Positions 22,325 through 32,234 of a DNA stretch of 64,000 nucleotides are shown piece by piece. The stretch covers positions 310,001-374,000 of the forward strand of contig CAJQUW010007285.1 of assembly GCA_907163375.1 (NCBI GenBank). The letters are read 5' to 3'. The notes under the pieces are model-generated. The model was not told the DNA's origin, did not search any database, and was given only the letters and a program-made list of their open reading frames with translations. The stretch is from Prostheceraeus crozeri. Its lineage: Eukaryota; Platyhelminthes; Polycladida; Euryleptidae. The position numbers and the translations under genes are program-made. Numbering within the stretch: position 1 is the stretch's first letter; each line of letters starts with the position of its first letter.

Positions 22325-23422
22325 ATGGCTGAACAACGACGCGAATACAAGAAAGTTTCACGTCAAGACAAAGATCGTATCTTAACGGCTTCGAGATCAG
22401 GCGAAAATATTTTTGCCCTGTCGAGAAGCTTAGGAATCAAATATAGTACGGCGAAACGTATTGCACGAGAGGATTATTCTCCAGAACGCGAACGTGGTCA
22501 TCGTGAAAAGAAGCTTACTGATCTTCATACAGCTTTTTTAAGAGACAAACTTGACGCCGATCCAACACTGACGTTAAAAAAATTACAAGATAAGCTGTTC
22601 GAGGAATTTCATCTGAGAGTTAGTACATCCACTGTTGATCGTCATCTTGATGGCATGCAATACAGTTTGAAGAAGCTTGTCGTCCAGCCTCAGGAAAGAA
22701 ATAATCAACGCACCAAACATCTCCGCCACGACTTCGCTATCTGGTTGCGGGACAACGCCATGCATACGCAAAGAATATATATCGATGAAACTAACTATAA
22801 TATATGGGTTTCTCGATCATTTGGCCGCTCCCAGCGAGGTGTACCAGCATCGATGAGTCGACCATCAACAAGAGGTGCGAATTTGAATATCATTGCAGCT
22901 ATTGATATTTCTGGGCTCATCCACTTTGAGACTCATACGAAAGTTTCTCATGTAACTTTCAATGAATTTCTAAGTGTTTGCTCTCAAAAACTATTAGACA
23001 GAGATGTTGTTTTCATCATGGACAACGCTCCTGCCCATAAACGGACAAGTGAAGTCAACCTGCCTTCTAATCATTCAGTGAAGTATTTGCCCCCATATTC
23101 CCCAATGTTCAACCCAATTGAAGAATATTTTTCATCGTTCAAAGCTGTTGTGAAACGTCATCTACAAGATCGCAGATCAGATTTGTACGAGCGACCCGCC
23201 GATTCTTCACTTACAATGCACCGATTCAATATGCTTAAAACAGCGGCGGAGGTGGCTAAGAACTCGATGCCATCGTATGACTGTGCAAATTATGATCGAC
23301 ATCAAATGTCCTTCATTCCTAAAAAATGCAACAATATCATAAATGAATCTTCCTATTTATCCACAATTTTAACCATGATTTTTGTGGGCTTTATTCGTGG
23401 GAAATTTTTAGACAACTCATAG
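22325..23422 (+). CDS. IS630/Tc1-mariner-type transposase, apparently intact
   Basis: 365 residues from the ATG at 22325 (MAEQRREYKKVSRQDKDRIL). Residues about 13-50 are a helix-turn-helix (NIFALSRSLGIKYSTAKRIA) and 64-110 a second winged helix (TLTLKKLQDKLFEEF..STSTVDRHL). The catalytic core (DDE_3) has Asp154 in YIDETNYNIW, Asp233 in FIMDNAPAHK and Glu266 in PPYSPMFNPIEEYF. I count 32 residues between the second Asp and the Glu, two fewer than Tc1 and bacterial IS630 (34). RHQMSFIPKKCNNII (325-339) resembles the usual C-terminal end, so the last 25 residues may be read-through. Terminal inverted repeats were not found. An upstream in-frame extension to 22238 is possible; the ATG at 22325 fits the family better. 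Confidence 0.88.
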   Translation: MAEQRREYKKVSRQDKDRILTASRSGENIFALSRSLGIKYSTAKRIAREDYSPERERGHREKKLTDLHTAFLRDKLDADPTLTLKKLQDKLFEEFHLRVSTSTVDRHLDGMQYSLKKLVVQPQERNNQRTKHLRHDFAIWLRDNAMHTQRIYIDETNYNIWVSRSFGRSQRGVPASMSRPSTRGANLNIIAAIDISGLIHFETHTKVSHVTFNEFLSVCSQKLLDRDVVFIMDNAPAHKRTSEVNLPSNHSVKYLPPYSPMFNPIEEYFSSFKAVVKRHLQDRRSDLYERPADSSLTMHRFNMLKTAAEVAKNSMPSYDCANYDRHQMSFIPKKCNNIINESSYLSTILTMIFVGFIRGKFLDNS

Positions 23423-23519
23423 CACATAGTTGATTGCGGTATACGGGCGATTCATAATAAACGTGGCTATGAAGTCCGTAAAGCAAAAGGCACTCCCAAG
23501 TAGTTTAATCCGCATTAGT

Positions 23520-24240
23520 AAAATAAAAGGATTATGTACAAGCTAAAAATATATACAGGCGGACGAGCTTTCGCTGCGCAGCAGCATCCTCGGGTCCAGC
23601 AAGGAGTAGGCCTAAACCGCGATGGTGCGGTGGCATAATATAGGTTGAGAGATCGGCTACCACTGGGTGAGCTCCTCTCTCCTATTGAGAGACGGACACT
23701 GTTGTTGAATGTATTTGGCTTCGGCGATTCTTGACTCTGAAATTTTTTCAAGAATTCTATGGTAAAGTGATGAATGGTCAAACTGTTTTCGTGTTTATGT
23801 CTCGCGTGGTCTGACAGCGCGCTATTGTTGTTATTGGTAACTAAGCAACGTTTATTATTGTATCTCTGATAAAAAGGACGGGCAGTTTGACCAATGTAAA
23901 ATTTATGGCAAAGAATACAAGTAAATTCAATTTGGTTTCGCTATTAGGAACATCTAAAGTAAACTGAATGCTCCCATTGATGGAATTAAAAACATTTCTG
24001 ATCATCTTAAATATTTCCATGTCATGATCAAACGGACCCATGATTACATCGTCAATATAACGCTTGAAAATGAGTGGTTCAATTTTATGGTCCTGCTTCA
24101 ATTTGTAAAGAACTTCCGTCTCAATATCGTTCATAAAAATAATCGCGAAAAGAGGAGCATAATGTGCATCCATGGGATAGCCCTGCGTTTGAATATAAAA
24201 TTTACCATTGTACTCAATTTCGTAATTGTACATGTACGTT
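23520..24240 (-). pseudogene. Penelope-like element, 5'-truncated (RT end, GIY-YIG, 3' UTR)
   Basis: The minus strand first reads the C-terminal part of a reverse transcriptase (FYIQTQGYPMDAHYAP, FIFMNDIE-type segment, FKRYIDDVIMGPFD). In another frame it then reads the GIY-YIG nuclease characteristic of Penelope-like elements (CILCHKFYIGQTARPFYQRY, then NSALSDHARHKHE). The tail (GCTGCTGCGCAGCGAAAGCT, CGCCTGTATATATTTTTAGC) is the familiar 3' end of these elements. The 5' two-thirds is missing, as is usual for target-primed insertions, and at least one frameshift separates the two domains. It is a dead copy. Confidence 0.85.
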
Positions 24241-25803
24241 GCAGTAACATACGTTGCAGTTACGACCTACAAATGACAAGTTCACAATCTATGTTCAAAT
24301 TGCGTGGACGTTCTGTTTCTCAGTTAATCATAAGTTCCTTTAATTCAGTTATTCACAGGCTTATTTGTTGCAATGGAAATTTATTAGGTAACTGATGATT
24401 ATCTCATAGGAGAACGCCTACAAAAATTCGAACGATGACCTTGCCATATACATGTACATATATTCGTTTAATACATTACGATCTCGCGTGAAAATGCCCA
24501 TATCTAACATAGCAATATTCCTACACTGTCCTTTCCTGTTCAGAAATCATGTTTGAATATAATAAGAGAGAAAAGTATCCCTATGCGTTGATACGAGCAC
24601 GGACTACGGATATGTGGATAAGACAATGAATCTGACTGAGATTAAATCAAAATGTCCTGATATAAATGTCCAATTTTAAGGTCTTTTGTTTTATTGTCCG
24701 TGTTCAAGCCAAAGCGAAAGGTTTTTATCATCGTTGTGTTGTCACTAAACCAATTTTAGATAGATGAAGATTGCGACTACACAATTCAAAAGTCTGTCAT
24801 TCAGTAACTCATCCGAAACGTTTAGCCTTGGTTCACAGTCCAAGAGACGATAGTGCAGGCCCCACTGCGGTATTTTCACTTTCACATAGAAGTTTTATAA
24901 CCTATTTCGAACACGAATACTTACTATCGCTTCAATGGTTGATTATTGCTTGACATCATTGATTATTGATCGCTCATTCTTGAGAATAAAAAAATGACAT
25001 AAATTAAAAGAAAAATTATTATTAATAGACTTATTTATAAAAAGGATTAACTTTTCTTATTGTATATTATTATTTATATCTATAAACTTTATTAAACTTC
25101 ATCTTTATTTACTGAGTTAAAAGCTAAAAAGTGTTAAACTCACTCAATAAGGATACTAAGTTTGCGACCGATATCCCTGAAAATAACTACTTGAACTATT
25201 AAAGATTTCACTATGGGTTAAGCAAAATTAATTTTTGCCATTATCAAAATGAAATCGTGTCAAGTTGTACCCGTCCTTTACTAAAGATAGTTGGGTCTCC
25301 AGTTATGTAAAGAGAAACTTCACTCTCAACACCTTTGACAGCATCGATAAAAGAAGTACAGCTCTAACTCTCTTGTCATCGAAGCTGGAAACAAAACCAA
25401 ATCTCGTCTCAAGTGTGATGGTCGCTCTGATAGAGATTTCGTTATTAACAAACGCTCGCGTAAATCAAAACTATTTTAATGAAAAGATAGTTGTTCTAAA
25501 TATTGATTTTATTAGTGATAGTTTTTCTCGCAAAATTAATTATCGTATTCGTAAATATAAACTTGACGTTAAATTTGCAAATTAAAGTAAGATAAAATTA
25601 TGTTACTTATTTCGAAACAAGAATAATAATAATACACGCTAACTAATTGTTTTCTTTGTAGTAACTTCTTAATCATAATAATCGCAATATTAGTTGTTGT
25701 TTATCCGCTTATTCGTCATTTTAGTTCTAACAGTTACATAGATGATCTTCACGCCCTTTTCGTTTGAGATTTGATGAACATCGCAAAGTAGCCACCCCAG
25801 TGG
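24241..25803. other. No gene seen
   Basis: Mostly AT-rich, with very low GC near 24990-25130. The 106-codon frame at 25265-25585 is unrecognised and rich in Asn/Lys/Ile, so it is probably chance. Confidence 0.4.
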
Positions 25804-25825
25804 GTGGTTCAATGTGCCCCATGCG

Positions 25826-26019
25826 TGGGGCACATTGAACCACTTTGGTAGAAATTTTAAAATTAAAATTGTGAGGAGATTAAATGTCACAAAAACGTCC
25901 AACAACTCAGAGATTACTAGGGATACCCTCAACCTTTCATCCGAGTTTGATTTTGGTTCATTTGATTTAGTATATTCAAACTGCTGAGAAAAGATCAAAA
26001 ACATGTTCAATGTGCCCCA
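25826..26019. mobile_element. MITE family B, copy 1
   Basis: 194 bp with ends TGGGGCACATTGAAC and its reverse complement. A second copy in the same orientation lies at 55391-55579 (shared GTGAGGAGAT, AAATGTCACA, CTCAGAGATTAC, CATCCGAGT, GATTTTGGTTCATTTGAT). Just outside the left end is an inverted copy of the terminus (25804-25821), giving a perfect 18-bp palindrome across TGCG. Confidence 0.75.
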
Positions 26020-28559
26020 CCCGCCCCTATCAAGAATGGAGATGCAGCAAGTCCCCTGACTGATCACTGTTTGAAATGTACCGCGAAATGTATTGAAGAT
26101 TGACGTCAGTATATTGCTAACTTTGGATTGCCCTGTCAAAGCCAGTATCAACGAATCACAACTATAATTCGAAAATTGATTTGTACATGTACTTCGTTAT
26201 GACTGCATGGCATGGTGTTATTAAATATAAATACACATGTCAACAGATTCTCATCGAAGTTCGCAACCACAAATTGAAAGCTGTAACAAATACGCGAGTG
26301 ACTCACAACCAAAAGCAGTTTAACTTGAATTAATAATGGCAGCTATTCGATGTAAGCAATCAAGCAGATTTTTAATGTCATAATCACACATTTTCACTAA
26401 ACGTTGACGTATCTCGATGAACAATGCGATGAACACTCATTTGACTGTTCATCTCATGCGGGCTTCATCTCTTCATCAACACGATTTCATGTTTAAAAAT
26501 TGTGATTTATTAAGTGGGTTTTACTTCTCTAGAGGCACATTAGGTAATGAGTAGACGTGTTATATACTGTCATCAATTCATCATGAAAAATGCTAATTAT
26601 CATGTCATTGTAATGACATCAGGATAAGCTTAACGATATAAAATGTGGAACGCCTTTATTTCTGAACAAATATTGCCAGTGATAGACCTATGCGTACAAT
26701 AATAGAATTACTAAATCCTGTACAAATTATAACTAACAACCGATGGAGAGAAAGAAATAGTTATAGATCAGCTTACCTATTAACAACCTGATTGTTCGAG
26801 TCACAGCAATGACTTACATTTTGCATAAATTAGTCAATTCCGTTTCTTAGATCGTGTCATTCGCTTCCAAGGGATAATAAAATCGATTGCCATGCATCCC
26901 GATTCCATCGATGTAGAAGTCAAATGACAAATCATGAAATATACGAATGAAACTTTGAAAATGTGGAAACAATTTATTGTTAATTAAATGATTCTGAAGA
27001 AAAATGAGAAAACACTGCGCACTCGGAAGTCGTAATATATGTGTAATTTGTTGGGAGATTTATTGAAGGAAGCCAATCTAAGAGATCCTCGAAATCGGTG
27101 ATATCATCCTTGGGAATTCGAATTATCAAGTTTCCATTCTTGTGTTCTCTCCTTCCATGCGAGCCGCTGTCGTTGATTCTTCTTTTGTTACGTGAAGGAT
27201 GAAGTGTATTTGATGAAGATGCTGAGGTATAGTATGATGGAAAGTTGTTGAAAACACTGGGAACTGCCGAAGATTTGAGTTGCAATAGTTTCAATTCTTT
27301 TCTTGGACGCTTAGATGATCTTGAATTGTTGACCTGTCTTGATCAAATCATTTTCGAGAAAATACAGAACAAATTCGCGAAGACAAGGTTGGAACGAAAA
27401 CGCTTCTTTGGCCAAAATTATCGACATCCTCTCGTTCAATTGCTCTTATCCATTTGTCGCGAAGAGTTTGGTCATGAGAAAATGCAAAAAACGATATATG
27501 CACATTCGTTGAGTTATCTGATGTGCTTTATGTGCACTTGCTGTTTATTATCGTAGACTGGCTGCACTCCGTGTGCCGGCACACGCATAAATGACATGCT
27601 TTGAGACAAGCTAACCAACTTGATGCTATAGCAACGTATCGATCAATCAGATGACGCTAACCTCACATATTTGCATGCAGATTCGGCAGATCACTGTGAG
27701 GAGGGAATCGAAGGACAAAGGCAGTATTATGACTGCGTGTGCACACACTGTTGTGCTGTCCTGTATGAAACTTCCCGTCAACAGCAGCGCATTGAAATGC
27801 GCTTTGCTCTATCGAACAATGAAATCTATCAGTCTTCACTCTATAGTATAGACTGTGGGATATTCGTGAAAATTTAGGAGTTGCATATCCCGGTGCTCTA
27901 GACATCCGACAATGGTTAGAAATAGAAGGTTGGAAGAAGCTTTATTCCTCTTTCAAAAGGAATTACCCTAATTCACGGTCGTTCGGAGAAAGCGAAAATA
28001 GACAGATAAACGGCTACTGAAAACAACGCAACAATGTGTTCTGAGCAGGGTTTTCAACTTTCGAAAGAATTTTTTCCTTTAATTTGCTTTCTCGTTGCGT
28101 TAGAGTACTAGCAACATTTTCTGCGCTGCAGCGAAGAATGTGCAACAGATTAATGCACCGATTAAAATCAGGCTGTGTTAATGTAGGATTGTATACACAT
28201 CTAATACATTAACATGCGTTTTTCTTTTTGTCAGGATGTTCTGTGAATTTCCATGTAATTCTATCTACATTTTGAATCACTCAAAAAGAAAATACAAGGA
28301 ACGGAGACAGAACTGTTGACCCATATCTGCCGCTATATGTAGACATGTATTGATATCTTAACTTACCACATGCTGTCGGAAATGTGGTCCTGATATCTGG
28401 TATGAGGAATTCTGTAATCTTTTTTGCAAGAGGTTGCATTTTTGTCTTTCATCTGTGCCACTTGCAAAGAAGCAGAATGTGCTGACTATGCTCCTCGAGC
28501 GCAGCAGGAGTCTTTCTGTTGTAAATCACAGCAGCGTTTAAGTTATATAGATCATAAGA
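26020..28559. other. Unrecognised DNA with overlapping short frames
   Basis: Overlapping frames at 26980-27294 (-, 104 codons, containing NKRRINDSGSHGRREHKNG) and 27245-27556 (+, 103 codons, containing IQNKFAKTRLERKRFFG) are the best coding candidates, but neither matches a family I know. Frames at 27651-27905 overlap on both strands and look like chance. No other repeat or RNA gene was seen. Confidence 0.35.
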
Positions 28560-28599
28560 ATCGGAGTGGACGAGATTTGATAATATTGGTCCGGTTATA

Positions 28600-28790
28600 G
28601 CTACTGTCGGCATATAGGGAGAACATGCCGATACTTCCCAATTTTCTAATCATCATGCCGGCGCAGCCGTCACCTAGCCGATGGGTACCGACAACTCCTG
28701 TGTCGGCATTCACTCGGTGCGCCGATACGGTTGACAGCCGACACTGCCCGACTAATTGACGAGGCATCGCCGACGATTTTTTTTCACCGG
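28600..28790. repeat. Cluster of GCCGAC/GTCGGC/GCCGAT words
   Basis: About eleven related hexamers in both orientations within 190 bases (for example CTGTCGGCATATAG, ATGCCGATACTT, TAGCCGATGGG, TGTGTCGGCATTC, GCGCCGATACGG, ACAGCCGACACTG, TCGCCGACGA). The block is more GC-rich than its surroundings. It resembles the binding-site array of a transposon end, but no partner cluster was found. Confidence 0.5.
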
Positions 28791-29153
28791 GAACATCATG
28801 AATGCGATCATGTCGTTATATTCTTAAACGAAAAAAAATAACATGTCTAGGCCTATATATATATGTAGAAACTTTCAACAACGATGACAATTAAAACTTC
28901 AAAACATCACTAAAGCCAATTTGATGACGTTATTAAACATTTGAAAACCTATTATTTCATAACGCTATTTTAATTATCATTAGCGTTATTATTTGATAAC
29001 GTTATTTGTAAATTCTAAAATCCGTTAGGATAATTTGGCGTTAGGTATATTAATCTAACACCATTCCGTCATGTACTAACGTTATTCTTCTAGCATCTAA
29101 CGGATACTACCGTTGTGCAGCCGTTATTATACCGTTACTTTTGTGAGTGTGTT

Positions 29154-30310
29154 CATGTCACCAAAGAATTCGGGAACATCATATTGAGTCTTCACTTGAT
29201 GATCGAGAATTGAATAATAAGATGAGTGGTCAGCAGGTGCATGTAAAGGGAAGGATAATGCATTGATGGCACAGTAGGTGCCAGATCGAGTGTGTGCTGT
29301 AGACCACAGGGGCTCTTGTTGGCGCGAAGACAGCCTGGAAAAAGACGAAACACGAGTGTGGCAATTCGAAACAGCAGAGATCCTTTGGCCGAAAGGAGAC
29401 GGGAGTGAGAAATGTAAAGGATAAGGGAAGAGAGGGGATGAAAGAGACAGTGAGAGAGAGAGAGAGAGAAAGCGGTAAAGAAAGGTTATGCTTTGATTCC
29501 TGTTGCCTTAGCATCTGTCGAGATTCTTCTAACTCACCCGTCTTTTTCTGCTATTTGTGGTTAATCAAACAAACAACGTGATCAGCAGCAAAGTACCTGC
29601 AAATTACGTGATGCCTGGTTGGGCTAGCGTGGGCTCATAGGCCTTACTCTATCAGATATTGTCACTCGATCAGTTATCTGACGAGATCATGGATTACTCA
29701 AGGCATTCGATATCAAAGAACGAATCATTTTGTTTTTAATAACAACAATTCCTAAGTTAGATTCACTAACAGAGTCGCTCACTTACAAGACTAATTCATA
29801 ATTTCATTTATGAGCATAGTCCGGAGCGCGAAGCGCAACCCTGAATTCTCCGAAATCGGAGCGCGAGCGCACTTAGGTCAGTCAAACCACCTTTACAAAT
29901 AGCACTTTGACAAGCTAAGGACTTTCACCGTTTCCGGATTTGTATTTCATTATCCAACATTTCGATGACAAATTCACCATCATTCAAATCACTAGATCTC
30001 TACCCAAACTTTGCGTAAGCATGAGCTTTTGTACACGACTTAATATATCGTATTAGAAATGACTTTGGATATAGTGCCAAGTTGGGAGTTTACCTACCCA
30101 ACAGCGGCTTGGCAGCTATCATTCGAAATTGTGCTTGATTAATCTGAAATCGCCCAACATCCGCACTGTCTTATTATGGAAGTCGATTTGTTCGATTTCA
30201 ATTTTTCTCGTTCAATAATGAAGTGATAAACGATAAATATATTAGAAATAAATATTTGAAAAACGTCCGGTCTGTCAATCAATGGAAGTCGCCATCATTT
30301 TGGTAGAGTT
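29154..30310. other. No gene seen; GA microsatellite
   Basis: A (GA)n run lies at about 29451-29468. At 29831-29875 inverted GGAGCGCGAAGCGC / GGAGCGCGAGCGC words echo the cluster at 19655. The 94-codon minus frame at 29230-29514 is Ser/Leu-rich because it reads the GA run. Confidence 0.4.
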
Positions 30311-31614
30311 GCTATGACAACGCTTAATTGTCTACGACACACTATTGCTTTCAATATCCATTTCAGTTCTAGGTTTGACCGATCAAGAGGCTAATTATCT
30401 GTTTCATATGAAGTAATGGTTAATGCACGACAGCGTCGAGACCGCGAAGTGGTTGAGACGCGTAAGGCGTGCATTAGCTTAATGCTACAGTCCACTGTGC
30501 ATTATGACGTCACGCTGCATTCTTCGCACTTCAGTTAAATCTATAGCGATGGACATTGGAAACAATTGATGAGTACTTGTCTACGATATTGAAGACGCGA
30601 AGGAATCAGGGCTTTTGCATAACCACTGATCAACCTACTGTAAAACTTTTCTGGACAATAGCAGTAGATAAATGCCATTGATAATAATTCGATTTCTATG
30701 CCTAGAAATAACAAGGTGCTGACTTTCTATGGTATTGTTAATTTCTATGGTGCTGACTAGCCGATAACAGAAATCTCAAAGTGAATGCTATCAGAGACAT
30801 CTATGATTAATATAAGATATCTTATATCTTATGCCGTTGATGGCTGATAAAACCTGTATTAAAACAAAATCAGGAAGTAGACATGCAAAAGTTTACAAAT
30901 AGGAGAACATTTATGTAAAAATGAAGGGGTGCTCAAAAATGTCAGTTGCTCAAATGCATAAGTTAAAGCAGTTTCAATTGATACAAACTAAACAAATACA
31001 ACCATTAAGCGTAAATAATAAAATTATTAAAATTTCATTATTAAAAAAATTAAAATTATAATCAGACTATCTAATAGCAAAAACACATAAAGAAATATGA
31101 AAAATGTATGACTGAATAAAATAGGAAAAATTAAGATTCAACTATTTTTATAAATTTTCGCAGTCACATTCTGCACATGAATTGAAATTGCCGTTGTTGA
31201 ACTGAAAAATTCTACTATTGTCTTGGAATTGCCGCTATAGATTGACAATTGCCGTTGTTGAACTGAAATTGCCGCTATTGTCCTGATAAGTGCTGTTGAT
31301 GGCTGAAAACGCCTGTATCACAGATGTCCCTGATGCTATCTAATCGGTGTTTATCAAAATGTCTTTGTTCTATTTCTATATCCTGAAATAAACGTTAGTA
31401 TAACGAATACATGTAATACAACCACAGTGCGATAAGAGATTTTAACAGTCATGTAGTGATAAATCATTTGATCAATGTAGACATAGTGATGTCTATGAAC
31501 GTCGTGCAATGATATTTGTTAAACACATGGAAACTATGACAACGCTTGTCAACGACGGACTATTGTTTTCAATATCCATTTCAGTTATAGGTTTGACCGA
31601 TCAAGAAGCTAATT
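30311..31614 (+). repeat. Direct repeat pair and arm-type motifs
   Basis: About 85 bases (CTATGACAACGCTT ... TCAATATCCATTTCAGTT then GGTTTGACCGATCAAGA) occur at 30311-30398 and again at 31531-31614. The GGTTTGAC..ATCA..AGCTAAT piece recurs inverted at 55232-55262, at the outer limit of the right arm. Between the copies are an imperfect inverted repeat at 30421-30476 (TAATGCACG...CGTGCATTA) and ATTGCCGTTGTTGAACTGAA-type repeats at 31185-31290. Confidence 0.65.
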
Positions 31615-31619
31615 AGAAG

Positions 31620-32006
31620 TTTTCAGCAGCATGATTTCATGATTCACAAAGCGTAATTTCTTGAATCTGAATAATTGATATGGATCCATTTGCATCTTTT
31701 AAAGTTCACTGTGATCAGTTTCTTTGATTACAATGTTTTGCTCTTTCAGTGGCAATTTCTGATATGATCACGCTTAAGAAAATAATCTTATTATAATAAA
31801 GCTGAGCTTTTAGTAATGGTAACCCATCGAATTGCTAATTTAACAAACTATATTACCTCACCAAATTGACGTGACATGGAGAATTTGTAGAATACTAGTC
31901 CTTATTCTGTATTGCTATCATTATCAGTAAATTCGTTTACATAATTCCAAAAGCACAGAATTAGACATGGTCGTCTCTTCTTCCGTTTGACTAGAAGGGA
32001 AGCATT
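31620..32006 (+). mobile_element. Foldback family, second copy, left piece
   Basis: TTTCTTGAATCTGAATAATT, CATTTGCATCTTTTAAAGTT and CATCGAATTGCTAA match 60975-61160 of the right foldback element in the same orientation. A further piece follows the Ty3/gypsy insertion (see 36888-37470). Confidence 0.6.
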
Positions 32007-32011
32007 GGAAC

Positions 32012-32234
32012 TGTAATGTTTTCAGTTAGGGTCGCATGCACATCAGTATTGACTTGGCCACGCGTATGTACATGTCAGAGAATCAAAACAAGCACTTCGT
32101 GGTCGAAACTAGTTCTGTGTATTTTTCACAAATTTCTCCAATAACAAAGTTCATTAGAAGTTAGGGTATTTAAAGGAACAGTTTGCTGTGAACAAACAAA
32201 CGTCATATAATGTCATAGATTTCACTATGCCACA
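32012..32234 (-). repeat. LTR of the 32-37 kb gypsy element (3' LTR)
   Basis: In element orientation it begins TGTGGCATAGTG and ends CATTACA. It is about 98% identical by eye to the partner at 36664. Confidence 0.95.

Larger units (their letters stand above)
20688..29149. mobile_element. Candidate 8.5 kb element with CACTC termini and TAACG-rich ends
   Basis: Left end CACTCTCAAAA, right end (inverted) CACTCACAAAA, flanked by TGTT on both sides (20684-20687, 29150-29153). Within about 370 bases of the left end and 210 of the right end, TAACG/CGTTA occurs more than a dozen times (for example AATAACGTTATT, CGATAACGGCTG, CCGTTATTATACCGTTA), a typical dense array of transposase binding sites. CACT ends with a 4-bp duplication suit the CMC group (CACTA/Chapaev). 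No CMC transposase was recognised inside; the interior carries an IS630/Tc1 gene, a Penelope-like fragment and unrecognised DNA, so it is non-autonomous or decayed. Confidence 0.55.

Noticed and set aside
27651-27905. Three overlapping frames on both strands
   Set aside because: No homology and mutual overlap; chance open frames.
29230-29514. 94-codon minus-strand frame
   Set aside because: Ser/Leu-rich because it reads a GA microsatellite; no supporting homology.
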